A DNA stretch of 64,000 nt from Streptomyces paradoxus (GTDB taxonomy: Bacteria; Actinomycetota; Actinomycetes; Streptomycetales; Streptomycetaceae), in assembly GCF_014202475.1 (NCBI RefSeq), contig NZ_JACHGV010000005.1, positions 434,001-498,000 on the forward strand, read 5' to 3'. Under the pieces are notes generated by a model. It was not told the DNA's origin, did not search any database, and saw only the letters and a list, made by a program, of their open reading frames with translations. Positions 7,951 through 16,122 of the stretch are shown here, piece by piece; the stretch's first letter is position 1; the number at the start of each line of letters is the position of its first letter. A program made the position numbers and the translations under genes.

Positions 7951-8284
7951 GGACCGGCCCCTCCCCGTTGAGCCTCCCGCGCTCTTTGAACGCGTTCAGA
8001 AAGCTCGATCCCGGGGGCACTCTATGCGTAAGCGATTACCAGGGGGACGGGTGTTTCGAATTTTGACCGAACACTGGCGCTGTCCGGAGTGATGACTGGC
8101 GCACCCCGGCGAACAGTGGCGTTCGGTCGTGCGGTGCCGTGGCGCGCCCAGGTTGCCTTGAGCCGGGTGACATGAGCTCGCTACGCCCAGGCGGCGTCCT
8201 GGCCTGCGTGGTCCACGGCCGCTGCCGGACCGCCACGATCGTGACGGTCCGGGCGAGCGCGGACCGTCATGCCCATGCGTCCGG
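7951..8284. other. Intergenic region upstream of the PBP pair and downstream of pmt
   Basis: This stretch of about 334 bp has no convincing gene. It holds a perfect 12-bp palindrome, TGAACGCGTTCA at 7987-7998, 37 bp before the PBP start. On the minus strand there is a TAGAGT box (8024-8019), placed to be a -10 element for the PBP genes. The pmt terminator hairpin is at its right end. A short frame at 8036-8236 has no start signal and is not called. Confidence 0.5.
8225..8252 (-). terminator. Hairpin after pmt
   Basis: The arms CCGGACCGCCAC and GTGACGGTCCGG around a GATC loop form a 12-bp stem with one mismatch. It lies about 33 bp beyond the pmt stop codon. There is no U-run, as is common for Streptomyces terminators. 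Confidence 0.6.
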
Positions 8285-10033
8285 CTAGACCCACGTATCC
8301 AGCCACATCCGCGACCGCCAGTCGTCGATCGGGATGGCCTGGCCGGTGTACAGGGGCCAGAAGTAGATGAAGTTCCAGGTGATCAGGAGGACCAGGACGC
8401 CCGCGGCCGTGGCGCCCGCGACCCGGCGGGTGTCGGTGGAGCGGGGTGGGCCGATGATCGCGCCGAGGAGCATCGCCACCGCCAGGCACAGGAACGGCAG
8501 GAAAACGACCGCGTAGAAGAAGAAGATCGTGCGCTCCTGGTACATGAACCAGGGCAGGTAGCCGGCCGCGATGCCGCAGGCGATGGCGCCCGCGCGCCAG
8601 TCCCGGCGGAAGAACCAGCGCCACAGCACGTAGAGGACCGCGAAACAGGCGACCCACCACAGCAGCGGCGTGCCGAGCGCGAGGACCTCGCGGGCGCACT
8701 TCTCGCCGGCGTCGGCGGGGCAACCGTCCTTGCCGGGGGCCGGGGACTCGTAGAAGTACGACACCGGGCGGCCGAGGACGAGCCAGCTCCACGGGTTGGA
8801 CTGGTAGGTGTGCGGCGAGGACAGGCCGACGTGGAACTCGTACACCTGGTGCTCGTAGTGCCACAGGCTGCGCAGCCAGTCGGGCAGGAACGTCCAGCTG
8901 CCGCCCTTGCCGCTGGTCGCGGCCCAGTTGCGGTAGTAGCCGCCGGAGCCGTTCGTGGCGGAGAGGATCCAGCCGGTCCAGGACAGCAGGTAGGTGACCA
9001 GGGCGACCGGGACCGTGGCGAGGAACGCGAGGCCGGTGTCGCGCTTGAGGACCGCCGCGTACGGGTGCCGGGCACCGGCGACCCGCCGCGAACCGACGTC
9101 CCACAACACCGCCATCAGGCAGAACGCGGCCAGGATGTAGAGGCCGTTCCACTTCGTGCCGATGGCCAGACCCAGCATCAGGCCCGCCGCCCAGCGCCAG
9201 GGGCGCCATCCCAGCCGGGCCGTCTCGGCCGTGTGCCGGTCGGGCCGGGCCCGGCCGTCCTCGTCCAGCGGCAGCGCGGCGGCGAGTCTCGCGCGGGCCC
9301 GGTCCCGGTCGACGAGCAGACAGCCGAACGCGGCCAGCACGAAGAACATCAGCACACCGTCGAGCAGCGCCGTGCGGCTCATCACGAAGTGCAGGCCGTC
9401 CACCGCCATCAGCGCGCCCGCCAGACACCCCAGGAAGGTGGAGCGGAACAGGCGGCGGCCGATCCGGCACAGCAGCAGCACGGACAGCGTGCCGAGCACC
9501 GCCGTCATGAACCGCCAGCCGAAGGGGTCGAACCCGAACATCAGCTCGCCGAGCCCGATGACGTACTTGCCGACCGGCGGGTGCACGACGTAGGCCGCGT
9601 CCGACGGGAGCGGCACGTGCCCGCCCGACGACAGGACCAGGTCGTTGGCCTTCTTGTCCCAGTTGAGCTCGAACCCGCGGTGGATCAGCGCCCACGCGTC
9701 CTTGGCGTAGTACGTCTCGTCGAATATCACCGCCCTGGGGCTGCCCAGGTTCCAGAACCGCAGCACCCCGGCCAGCAGCGTGACCAGCAGCGGGCCGATC
9801 CAGCCCGACCAGCGCACCAGCCGGCCCGCGAGCGTGTGCGGGACGCCGAGCGCCGCCCACAGGCGCGGGGAAGGCTCGGTGTACGGCGGCACCAGGCGGT
9901 CACGGACGTCGCGGGCGTCGCTTCTGGGCTGCCCCTGGTAGCCGAAGCGGCGCAGCCGCTGCTGCCAGGACGGCCGCTGGTCGAGCGGCGCCTGGCCCTG
10001 CCGGGTGTCCGTGGAGGACGCGGTACTGGTCAC
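8285..10033 (-). CDS. pmt: Protein O-mannosyltransferase (PMT family, GT39)
   Basis: A 582-residue polytopic membrane enzyme that moves mannose from polyprenyl-phosphate-mannose to Ser/Thr of secreted proteins on the outer face of the membrane. The first extracytoplasmic loop carries the catalytic acidic motif in V-I-F-D-E-T-Y-Y-A-K-D. Further PMT marks are H-P-P-V-G-K-Y and W-R-F-M-T-A-V-L-G, and about ten hydrophobic helices follow. GTG at 10033 (M-T-S-T-A-S-S-T-D) is used; an ATG 60 nt upstream lacks support. The rsmI gene is divergent, so the two share the 111-bp gap, which holds the duplicated hairpin element. Confidence 0.92.
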   Translation of the reverse strand: MTSTASSTDTRQGQAPLDQRPSWQQRLRRFGYQGQPRSDARDVRDRLVPPYTEPSPRLWAALGVPHTLAGRLVRWSGWIGPLLVTLLAGVLRFWNLGSPRAVIFDETYYAKDAWALIHRGFELNWDKKANDLVLSSGGHVPLPSDAAYVVHPPVGKYVIGLGELMFGFDPFGWRFMTAVLGTLSVLLLCRIGRRLFRSTFLGCLAGALMAVDGLHFVMSRTALLDGVLMFFVLAAFGCLLVDRDRARARLAAALPLDEDGRARPDRHTAETARLGWRPWRWAAGLMLGLAIGTKWNGLYILAAFCLMAVLWDVGSRRVAGARHPYAAVLKRDTGLAFLATVPVALVTYLLSWTGWILSATNGSGGYYRNWAATSGKGGSWTFLPDWLRSLWHYEHQVYEFHVGLSSPHTYQSNPWSWLVLGRPVSYFYESPAPGKDGCPADAGEKCAREVLALGTPLLWWVACFAVLYVLWRWFFRRDWRAGAIACGIAAGYLPWFMYQERTIFFFYAVVFLPFLCLAVAMLLGAIIGPPRSTDTRRVAGATAAGVLVLLITWNFIYFWPLYTGQAIPIDDWRSRMWLDTWV

Positions 10034-10085
10034 CGCGCCATCGTAGGGAACCGTTCTGTGTGAGTCCCGTGCATGGCCGGTATGC

Positions 10086-10137
10086 GTCCGCATCCTCCGC
10101 CCCTGGGAGGAGTCCGCATCCTCCGCCCCTGGGAGGA
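10086..10137 (+). promoter_or_regulatory. Exact 26-bp tandem duplication able to sequester the rsmI ribosome-binding site
   Basis: Two identical 26-bp units (10086-10111 and 10112-10137) lie head to tail. Each unit contains TCCTCC, then a 7-nt loop, then GGAGGA, so each can fold on itself. The GGAGGA of the second unit (10132-10137) is the ribosome-binding site of rsmI, 7 nt before its GTG. The anti-Shine-Dalgarno-like TCCTCC (10119-10124) could mask it. The first unit offers a second TCCTCC/GGAGGA pair, which allows alternative pairing. Confidence 0.7.
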
Positions 10138-10144
10138 TGGGAGC

Positions 10145-10993
10145 GTGATCGGAACCCTCGTACTAGCAGGCACCCCCATCGGCGACATCGCGGACGCCCC
10201 GCCCCGGCTCGCCGAGGAACTGACCGGAGCCGATGTGATCGCCGCCGAGGACACGCGGCGGCTGCGCCGGCTGACCCAGGCGCTCGGTGTCACGCCCAAG
10301 GGGCGGGTGGTGTCGTACTTCGAGGGCAACGAGTCCGCCCGGACGCCGGAGCTGGTCGAGGAGCTGGTGGGCGGGGCGCGGGTGCTGCTCGTCACGGACG
10401 CGGGGATGCCGTCCGTGTCCGACCCGGGGTACCGGCTGGTCGCCGCCGCGGTGGAGCGGGACGTGCGGGTCACCGCCGTGCCCGGGCCGTCCGCGGTGCT
10501 CACCGCGCTCGCGCTGTCCGGACTGCCGGTCGACCGGTTCTGCTTCGAGGGATTCCTGCCGCGCAAGGCGGGGGAGCGGCTGGGGCGGCTGCGGGAGGTC
10601 GCCGGGGAGCGGCGGACGCTCGTCTACTTCGAGGCTCCTCACCGGCTCGACGACACGCTGTCGGCCATGGCCGAGGTGTTCGGGGCCGAGCGGCGGGCCG
10701 CGGTGTGCCGGGAGCTGACCAAGACGTACGAGGAGGTCCGGCGGGGCGGGCTGGGGGAACTGGCCGCGTGGGCCGCGGAGGGCGTGCGCGGGGAGATCAC
10801 CGTCGTGGTGGAGGGGGCACCGGAGAAGGGGCCCGAGGAGGTCGGGCCCGAGGAGCTGGTGCGGCGGGTCCGGGTGCGGGAGGAAGCGGGGGAGCGGCGC
10901 AAGGAGGCGATCGCCGCGGTGGCGGTGGAGGCCGGGGTGCCGAAGCGGGTGGTTTTCGATGCGGTGGTCGCCGCGAAGAATGCCGCTCCCTAG
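10145..10993 (+). CDS. rsmI: 16S rRNA (cytidine1402-2'-O)-methyltransferase RsmI
   Basis: A 282-residue SAM-dependent enzyme of the tetrapyrrole-methylase fold that 2'-O-methylates C1402 in the ribosomal P-site. Family motifs are present: N-terminal V-L-A-G-T-P-I-G-D, I-A-A-E-D-T-R-R, V-T-D-A-G-M-P-S-V-S-D-P-G (SAM binding), P-G-P-S-A-V and F-E-G-F-L-P-R-K. GTG at 10145 is chosen because GGAGGA stands exactly 7 nt upstream; the nearby ATG in the same spot reads straight into a stop. It is divergent from pmt. Translation may be controlled by the duplicated hairpins in front. Confidence 0.93.
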   Translation: MIGTLVLAGTPIGDIADAPPRLAEELTGADVIAAEDTRRLRRLTQALGVTPKGRVVSYFEGNESARTPELVEELVGGARVLLVTDAGMPSVSDPGYRLVAAAVERDVRVTAVPGPSAVLTALALSGLPVDRFCFEGFLPRKAGERLGRLREVAGERRTLVYFEAPHRLDDTLSAMAEVFGAERRAAVCRELTKTYEEVRRGGLGELAAWAAEGVRGEITVVVEGAPEKGPEEVGPEELVRRVRVREEAGERRKEAIAAVAVEAGVPKRVVFDAVVAAKNAAP

Positions 10994-11044
10994 CCGGGTT
11001 CGGGGTGGGGGCCGGAGTGCTTGGCGGGGTGCGCGTTGTGTGTG

Positions 11045-11080
11045 GTTGATCGCGCAGTTCCCCGCGCCCCTGTCGGGGCA
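11045..11080. repeat. Dispersed Streptomyces intergenic repeat with terminator hairpin
   Basis: The stretch contains GCAGTTCCCCGCGCCCC followed by GCCCC-TGTC-GGGGC, a short hairpin at 11066-11079. From memory, this GCAGTTCCCCGCGCCCC module recurs in intergenic regions across Streptomyces genomes, usually next to gene ends. Here it lies about 50-85 bp after rsmI and may serve as its terminator. The rest of 10994-11276 shows no gene. Confidence 0.55.
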
Positions 11081-11276
11081 CCAAGCGCCCTCTGAGCAGG
11101 GCGCATGTCGTTTGAGCGTGCGCCCCATGGGTGGGTAAAGCGCAAGGGGCGCAGGGGCAAGGGACGCCCAAATCGGGGCCAATAGACGACAGGTCTGCTG
11201 CCATCGGTCCGGCCGAGGAGTCCACTGGGTTGCGGGGACGGAATCGTCCTCACGCCACAGCGGAACAGGAGCTGGC

Positions 11277-11693
11277 ATGAGTGAGATCGCAGGGCAGACC
11301 GGGCTCCGCGCCGGTGCGACCGCAGTCGTCAACGAGTCCTACTCGTTCGCCTGCATGCGGTGCGGGCACGGCTGGGAGCAGTCGTACGAGATAGAGCACC
11401 ATACGGACGCCGCGGGCCACGAGTTCGTGCTCTACGTCGCCGACGGCAAGGTGGTGCCCTCCCCGTTGAGCAGGCCCGAGTGCCACAACTGCGACAGCCA
11501 CGTGGTGCGGATCATGCGGCCCGGGCGGGTCGCGTCGGCGCGCGACGCGGCGCACCGGCCCTCCCGCGTGCCGCCGCCCGCCGGGCCCGTGGAGGCGCCC
11601 GCCGCAGCGGCCGGGACCGAGGGCGAGGAGCGCGAGCACCACCACTGGCACCTGTCCGACCTGCTGCACCCCTTCCAGCGCAAGGCGAGCTGA
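11277..11693 (+). CDS. Small zinc-ribbon-like protein of unknown function
   Basis: A 138-residue protein with no function I can name. Two CxxC pairs (C26-M-R-C29 and C69-H-N-C72) about 40 residues apart look like a zinc ribbon. Between them is a compact segment rich in aromatic and charged residues. The C-terminal half is Pro/Ala-rich and ends in a His-rich stretch (E-H-H-H-W-H-L-S-D-L-L-H-P-F). The start ATG at 11277 has CAGGAG about 7 nt upstream. It is a single-gene unit: a perfect 12-bp stem terminator follows 21 bp after the stop. Confidence 0.8.
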   Translation: MSEIAGQTGLRAGATAVVNESYSFACMRCGHGWEQSYEIEHHTDAAGHEFVLYVADGKVVPSPLSRPECHNCDSHVVRIMRPGRVASARDAAHRPSRVPPPAGPVEAPAAAAGTEGEEREHHHWHLSDLLHPFQRKAS

Positions 11694-11714
11694 CCCGTCC
11701 GGCTGCCTTGTCCG

Positions 11715-11750
11715 ACGCCCTCCCCGGTCCTCCCCCATCGGGGAGGGCGT
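11715..11750 (+). terminator. Perfect 12-bp stem terminator
   Basis: ACGCCCTCCCCG (11715-11726) pairs exactly with CGGGGAGGGCGT (11739-11750) across a 12-nt loop. It ends the zinc-ribbon gene and immediately precedes the tatD promoter. Confidence 0.8.
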
Positions 11751-11760
11751 ACCCCTTTCG

Positions 11761-11766
11761 TAGGAT
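11761..11766 (+). promoter_or_regulatory. -10 box of an apparently leaderless tatD transcript
   Basis: TAGGAT ends 6 nt before the tatD ATG. Transcription starting about 7 nt after the box would begin at the start codon itself, and no Shine-Dalgarno is present. This is the layout of leaderless Streptomyces genes. No clear -35 element is seen. Confidence 0.5.
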
Positions 11767-11772
11767 CGGGGC

Positions 11773-12663
11773 ATGCCTTCGAACGACGCCGGCCGCCAGG
11801 ACAAGAACGCGGCCCCGCCCCTCCCGGAACCTCTCCGGGTGCCGGTCGCCGACTCCCACACCCACCTGGACATGCAGTCCGGCACGGTCGAGGAGGCGCT
11901 GGCGAAGGCGGCGTCGGTCGGAGTGACGACGGTCGTGCAGGTCGGCTGCGACCTCAAGGGCTCCCGGTGGGCGGCCGAGACCGCGGCGGCCCACGACGCC
12001 GTCCACGCCACGGTCGCCCTGCACCCGAACGAGGCGCCCCGGATCGTGCACGGCGACCCCGACGGGTGGTCGCGGCAGGGCGCCCGCGAACCCGGCGGCC
12101 GGGCCGCGCTGGACGAAGCGCTGGCCGAGATCGACCGGCTGGCCGCGCTGGAGCAGGTCAAGGGCGTCGGTGAGACCGGCCTCGACTACTTCCGCACCGG
12201 CCCCGAGGGCAAGGACGCGCAGGAGCTGTCCTTCCGCGCCCACATCGAGATCGCCAAGCGGCACGGCAAGGCCCTGGTCATCCATGACCGCGAGGCCCAC
12301 GCCGACGTCCTGCGCGTGCTGAAGGAGGAGGGCGCCCCCGAGCGGACCGTCTTCCACTGCTACTCCGGCGACGCCGAGATGGCCGGGATCTGCGCGAGCG
12401 CGGGCTACTTCATGTCCTTCGCCGGCAACGTCACCTTCAAGAACGCCCAGAACCTGCGGGACGCGGTGGCGGTGGCCCCGCTGGAGCTCCTCCTCGTCGA
12501 GACGGACGCGCCCTTCCTCACCCCGGCGCCCTACCGCGGGCGGCCCAACGCGCCGTACCTCGTGCCGGTCACCGTGCGGGCCATGGCGGAGGTGCGCGGC
12601 ATCGACGAGGACACGCTGGCCACGGCGCTCGGCGCCAACACCGCACGCGCCTTCGGGTACTGA
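11773..12663 (+). CDS. tatD: TatD-family metal-dependent DNase
   Basis: A 296-residue TIM-barrel hydrolase with all metal-binding motifs. D-S-H-T-H-L-D is at residues 27-33 and G-V-G-E-T-G-L-D-Y in the middle. Then come the H-D-R-E-A-H segment, V-F-H-C-Y-S-G-D, and the late E-T-D-A-P-F-L-T-P loop. TatD enzymes are 3'-5' exonucleases acting in DNA repair or turnover; the older protein-export link is no longer favoured. The N-terminus is about 20 residues longer than in E. coli. It starts without a ribosome-binding site and is followed by rpfB 119 bp later. Confidence 0.92.
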   Translation: MPSNDAGRQDKNAAPPLPEPLRVPVADSHTHLDMQSGTVEEALAKAASVGVTTVVQVGCDLKGSRWAAETAAAHDAVHATVALHPNEAPRIVHGDPDGWSRQGAREPGGRAALDEALAEIDRLAALEQVKGVGETGLDYFRTGPEGKDAQELSFRAHIEIAKRHGKALVIHDREAHADVLRVLKEEGAPERTVFHCYSGDAEMAGICASAGYFMSFAGNVTFKNAQNLRDAVAVAPLELLLVETDAPFLTPAPYRGRPNAPYLVPVTVRAMAEVRGIDEDTLATALGANTARAFGY

Positions 12664-12782
12664 CACCGGCCGCAGGACGGTGCGTAGTCGCGTCGCTTTG
12701 GAGAGTGACGAACGCTCCGCTAGGTTCTGGGGGCCCGATCCGGACCCCTCTGGACCCCCTCCGGCCCCTGGAGCGTGTCGGC

Positions 12783-14240
12783 GTGAGCAACTCCCGATAC
12801 GAGACGTACGAGACATACGAAACGTACGAGACGTATGGCCCGGCCCCCGCCGACCCGGTGTACGGCGGCTTCGACGTGCCGCCGGCCGATCTGCACAGCG
12901 CCGAGACGCTCGGCTGCGGGACGCCCGGGGCACCCGGCGCCTACGAGGACACCTACCGGCCCGCCTACGAGGGGCCGACCCTGCCCGGGCTGCCCCGGCA
13001 GGGCGCTCCGGACGACGGGCCGGGCCCCGGGTCCGTCGAGTACACGGGCCCGGCCCCGGGAGCGCACACCGGATCGCGTGCCGCGGCGCGCACCGGCGCA
13101 CACCGCAGAACCGCACGCCGGCACAAGGCGCGTTACCCCGAGCGCCCGGACAGTCCCATGCGGCGGCTGCTCCCGCAGGCCCTGGTCGTCGCCTTCCTGG
13201 CGGGCGGCACCACCGCGTTCGTCGCCAAGGACAAGGCGATCGAGCTGAACGTGGACGGCAAGGCGCGCACGCTGCACACCTTCGCGGACGACGTCACCGA
13301 GCTGCTCGCGGAGGAGGGCGTCGAGGTCGGCGCCCATGATGTGGTCGCGCCCGGCCCCGGCGCGGAGATCAGCAGCGGCGACGAGGTCGCCGTGCACTTC
13401 GGCCGTCCTCTGCGGCTCACCCTCGACGGGCACAGGCGCGAGGTCTGGACGACCGCCCACACGGTGGAGGGAGCGCTGCGGCAGCTGGGTGTGCGACAGG
13501 AGGGCGCGTACGTGTCCGCGTCGCGCTCCCGGCGCATCGGGCGCGAAGGGCTCGCACTGGACGTGCGGACCGAGCGCACGGTCACGGTCATGGCGGACGG
13601 CCGCGCCCGCACGGTGCGCACCAACGCGGCGACCGTCCGGGAGGCCGTCGAGGAGGCCGGGATCACCCTGCACGGCCAGGACACCACGTCGGTCCCGCAG
13701 GGCAGCTTCCCGCGCGACGGGCAGACCGTGACGGTACTGCGGATCACCGGCGGCAAGGAGGTCCGCGAGGAGCCGATCCCGTTCCAGGTGCGGCGGACGG
13801 AGGACCCGGACCTGTTCCGGGGCACGGAGGTCGTGGAGCGCGCGGGCGAGCCGGGCCTGCGCCGGGTCACCTTCGCCCTGCGCACGGTCAACGGCGTCAA
13901 GCAGAAGCCGCGGCGGATCAGGTCCGAGGTGGTGCGCGAGCCGCGCCCGCAGGTGGTCAAGGTCGGCACCAAACAGCGCCCCGCGTCCGTGCGGGGCGCC
14001 GACCACCTCGACTGGCAGGGCCTCGCGGCCTGCGAGTCCGGCGGCCGGCCCGACGCGGTGGACTCCTCGGGCACCTACGGCGGCCTGTACCAGTTCGACA
14101 CCCGCACCTGGCAGGCCCTCGGCGGCAGCGGCCGCCCCCAGGACGCCCCGGCGGCGGAACAGACCTACCGGGCCAAGAAGCTGTACGTGCGGCGGGGGGC
14201 CAGCCCCTGGCCGCACTGCGGGGCACGGCTGGGCGGATAA
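12783..14240 (+). CDS. rpfB: Resuscitation-promoting factor RpfB-like muralytic protein
   Basis: A 485-residue membrane-anchored cell-wall hydrolase that helps wake dormant spores or cells. An unusual cytoplasmic N-terminal part of about 125 residues begins with four ETY repeats. One membrane segment follows (about 126-145, A-L-V-V-A-F-L-A-G-G), then three DUF348 repeats, a G5 domain and the C-terminal Rpf lysozyme-like domain. The catalytic Glu is in A-C-E-S-G-G. GTG at 12783 is preceded by GGAG and is preferred over an ATG at 12705. It is the first gene of the common rpfB-ksgA-ispE arrangement. Confidence 0.92.
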   Translation: MSNSRYETYETYETYETYGPAPADPVYGGFDVPPADLHSAETLGCGTPGAPGAYEDTYRPAYEGPTLPGLPRQGAPDDGPGPGSVEYTGPAPGAHTGSRAAARTGAHRRTARRHKARYPERPDSPMRRLLPQALVVAFLAGGTTAFVAKDKAIELNVDGKARTLHTFADDVTELLAEEGVEVGAHDVVAPGPGAEISSGDEVAVHFGRPLRLTLDGHRREVWTTAHTVEGALRQLGVRQEGAYVSASRSRRIGREGLALDVRTERTVTVMADGRARTVRTNAATVREAVEEAGITLHGQDTTSVPQGSFPRDGQTVTVLRITGGKEVREEPIPFQVRRTEDPDLFRGTEVVERAGEPGLRRVTFALRTVNGVKQKPRRIRSEVVREPRPQVVKVGTKQRPASVRGADHLDWQGLAACESGGRPDAVDSSGTYGGLYQFDTRTWQALGGSGRPQDAPAAEQTYRAKKLYVRRGASPWPHCGARLGG

Positions 14241-14257
14241 GGGGGAACCGAACCCCC
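14241..14257 (+). terminator. Short hairpin after rpfB
   Basis: GGGGG and CCCCC flank a 7-nt loop directly after the rpfB stop. It is weak evidence for termination and may only attenuate read-through into ksgA. Confidence 0.3.
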
Positions 14258-14258
14258 G

Positions 14259-14264
14259 TACCCT
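14259..14264 (+). promoter_or_regulatory. -10 box of an apparently leaderless ksgA transcript
   Basis: TACCCT stands 6 nt before the ksgA GTG, and no ribosome-binding site is present. A transcript starting at the GTG would be leaderless. The box follows the small hairpin after rpfB, so ksgA-ispE may have their own promoter. Confidence 0.45.
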
Positions 14265-14270
14265 TGTCCC

Positions 14271-15161
14271 GTGACCAGCAGCCCCACCCCCGACGCCCTC
14301 CTGGGCCCCGCCGACATCCGCGAGCTCGCGGCAGCCCTCGGCGTGCGCCCCACCAAGCAGCGCGGACAGAACTTCGTGATCGACGCGAACACCGTCCGCC
14401 GGATCGTCCGCACCGCACAGGTTCGCCCCGACGACGTGGTCGTCGAGGTCGGCCCCGGGCTCGGGTCGCTCACCCTCGCACTGCTGGAGGTCGCCGACCG
14501 GGTCACCGCCGTGGAGATCGACGACGTGCTCGCCGGTGCCCTGACCGCGACCATCACGGCCCGCATGCCCGAGCGCGCCGACCGGTTCGCCCTGGTCCAC
14601 TCGGACGCCATGCACGTCACCGAGCTGCCGGGCCCGGCCCCGACCGCGCTGGTCGCCAACCTCCCCTACAACGTGGCCGTCCCGGTCCTGCTGCACATGC
14701 TCGACACCTTCCCGACCATCGAGCGCACCCTCGTCATGGTCCAGGCGGAGGTCGCCGACCGGCTCGCCGCGCCGCCCGGCTCGAAGGTCTACGGCGTCCC
14801 CTCGGTCAAGGCCAACTGGTACGCCGAGGTCAAGCGCGCCGGTGCCATCGGGCGGAACGTGTTCTGGCCGGCGCCCAACGTCGACAGCGGCCTGGTCTCC
14901 CTGGTCCGCCGGAGCGAGCCGCTGAAGACGACGGCCTCGAAGCGGGAGGTGTTCGCCGTCGTCGACGCCGCGTTCGCCCAGCGCCGCAAGACGCTGCGGG
15001 CCGCGCTCTCCGGCTGGGCCGGATCCGCCGCAGCCGCCGAGGAGGCCCTGGTCGCCGCCGGGGTCTCGCCGCAGGCCCGGGGCGAGTCGCTGACCGTGGA
15101 AGAGTTCGCGCGTATCGCCGAGCACAAGGCGAACCAGCACCAGGAGAAGGAGCCCGCGTGA
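14271..15161 (+). CDS. ksgA: 16S rRNA adenine(1518/1519)-N6-dimethyltransferase
   Basis: A 296-residue KsgA/RsmA enzyme that dimethylates two adjacent adenosines near the 3' end of 16S rRNA during small-subunit maturation. It shows G-Q-N-F-V-I-D, the SAM motif [17 protein letters not shown], and the catalytic motif N-L-P-Y-N-V. The C-terminal helical domain contains [10 protein letters not shown]. Its stop overlaps the ispE GTG by 4 bp, so the two are translationally coupled. Start GTG 14271 is taken because the protein begins just before the family core. Confidence 0.95.
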   Translation: MTSSPTPDALLGPADIRELAAALGVRPTKQRGQNFVIDANTVRRIVRTAQVRPDDVVVEVGPGLGSLTLALLEVADRVTAVEIDDVLAGALTATITARMPERADRFALVHSDAMHVTELPGPAPTALVANLPYNVAVPVLLHMLDTFPTIERTLVMVQAEVADRLAAPPGSKVYGVPSVKANWYAEVKRAGAIGRNVFWPAPNVDSGLVSLVRRSEPLKTTASKREVFAVVDAAFAQRRKTLRAALSGWAGSAAAAEEALVAAGVSPQARGESLTVEEFARIAEHKANQHQEKEPA

Positions 15162-16057
15162 GCGTCACGGCCCGCGTCCCGGCCAAGGTCAACGTCCAGC
15201 TGGCGGTCGGCGCCGCCCGCCCCGACGGCTTCCACGACCTGGCCAACGTCTTCCTCGCGGTCGGCCTCTATGACGAGATCACCGTCACCCCGGCCGACGA
15301 GCTCCGCGTCACCTGCGAGGGCCCGGACGCCGACCAGGTCCCCCTGGACCGTACGAACCTGGCGGCGCGCGCGGCGATCGCGCTGGCCGAGCGGTACGGC
15401 CGCAGCCCCGGCGTCCACCTCCACATCGCCAAGGACATCCCCGTCGCCGGCGGCATGGCGGGCGGCAGCGCGGACGGCGCCGGCGCCCTGGTGGCCTGCG
15501 ACGCCCTGTGGGAGACCGGCGCCTCCCGCGAGGAACTACTCGACATCTGTGCCGAGCTGGGCAGTGACGTGCCGTTCAGCCTGGTCGGCGGGGCGGCCCT
15601 CGGCATCGGGCGGGGCGAGCAGCTGACGCCCCTGGAGACCGGCGGCACCTTCCACTGGGTGTTCGCGATGGCCGGGCGGGGCCTGTCCACGCCGGCGGTC
15701 TTCCGCGAGTTCGACCGGCTCGGCGAGGGCACGGACATCCCCGAGCCCGCCGCCTCCGGCGAACTCCTCGCCGCCCTCGCCAAGGGCGACCCGGACGCGC
15801 TCGCGGCCGCCGTCTCCAACGACCTCCAGCCCGCGGCCCTGTCCCTCTTCCCCGAACTCGCCGGCACCCTGGCCGCGGGGCGGGCCGCCGGCGCCCTCAC
15901 CGCCCTCGTCTCGGGCTCCGGCCCGACCACCGCGTTCCTGGTCCGCGACCCGGAGTCGGCCGCCGCGGTGGCGCAGGCCCTGCTCGCCTCCGGGACGTGC
16001 CGGACGGTCCGCACGGCCTCGGGCCCGGCCCCCGGGGCGACGATCGCCGGGCGTTAA
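15158..16057 (+). CDS. ispE: 4-diphosphocytidyl-2-C-methyl-D-erythritol kinase IspE
   Basis: A 299-residue GHMP-family kinase of the MEP pathway; it phosphorylates CDP-methylerythritol on the way to isoprenoid precursors. The N-terminal A-K-V-N segment binds substrate. The ATP-binding [15 protein letters not shown] loop is at residues 95-109, and [10 protein letters not shown] is the third GHMP motif. The start overlaps the ksgA stop (GTGA). A 6-bp GC stem lies 9 nt after the stop codon. Confidence 0.95.
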   Translation: MSVTARVPAKVNVQLAVGAARPDGFHDLANVFLAVGLYDEITVTPADELRVTCEGPDADQVPLDRTNLAARAAIALAERYGRSPGVHLHIAKDIPVAGGMAGGSADGAGALVACDALWETGASREELLDICAELGSDVPFSLVGGAALGIGRGEQLTPLETGGTFHWVFAMAGRGLSTPAVFREFDRLGEGTDIPEPAASGELLAALAKGDPDALAAAVSNDLQPAALSLFPELAGTLAAGRAAGALTALVSGSGPTTAFLVRDPESAAAVAQALLASGTCRTVRTASGPAPGATIAGR

Positions 16058-16065
16058 TCACGTGC

Positions 16066-16081
16066 CCCGGCCGCTGCCGGG
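16066..16081 (+). terminator. GC hairpin after ispE
   Basis: CCCGGC-CGCT-GCCGGG, a 6-bp stem with a 4-nt loop, follows the ispE stop. A TAGGCT box, likely the -10 of the next gene, begins 5 nt later (16087). Confidence 0.45.
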
Positions 16082-16122
16082 CGCCTAGGCTCTCCCGGTT
16101 GTTCCACGAGGGGGGCTCAGGC

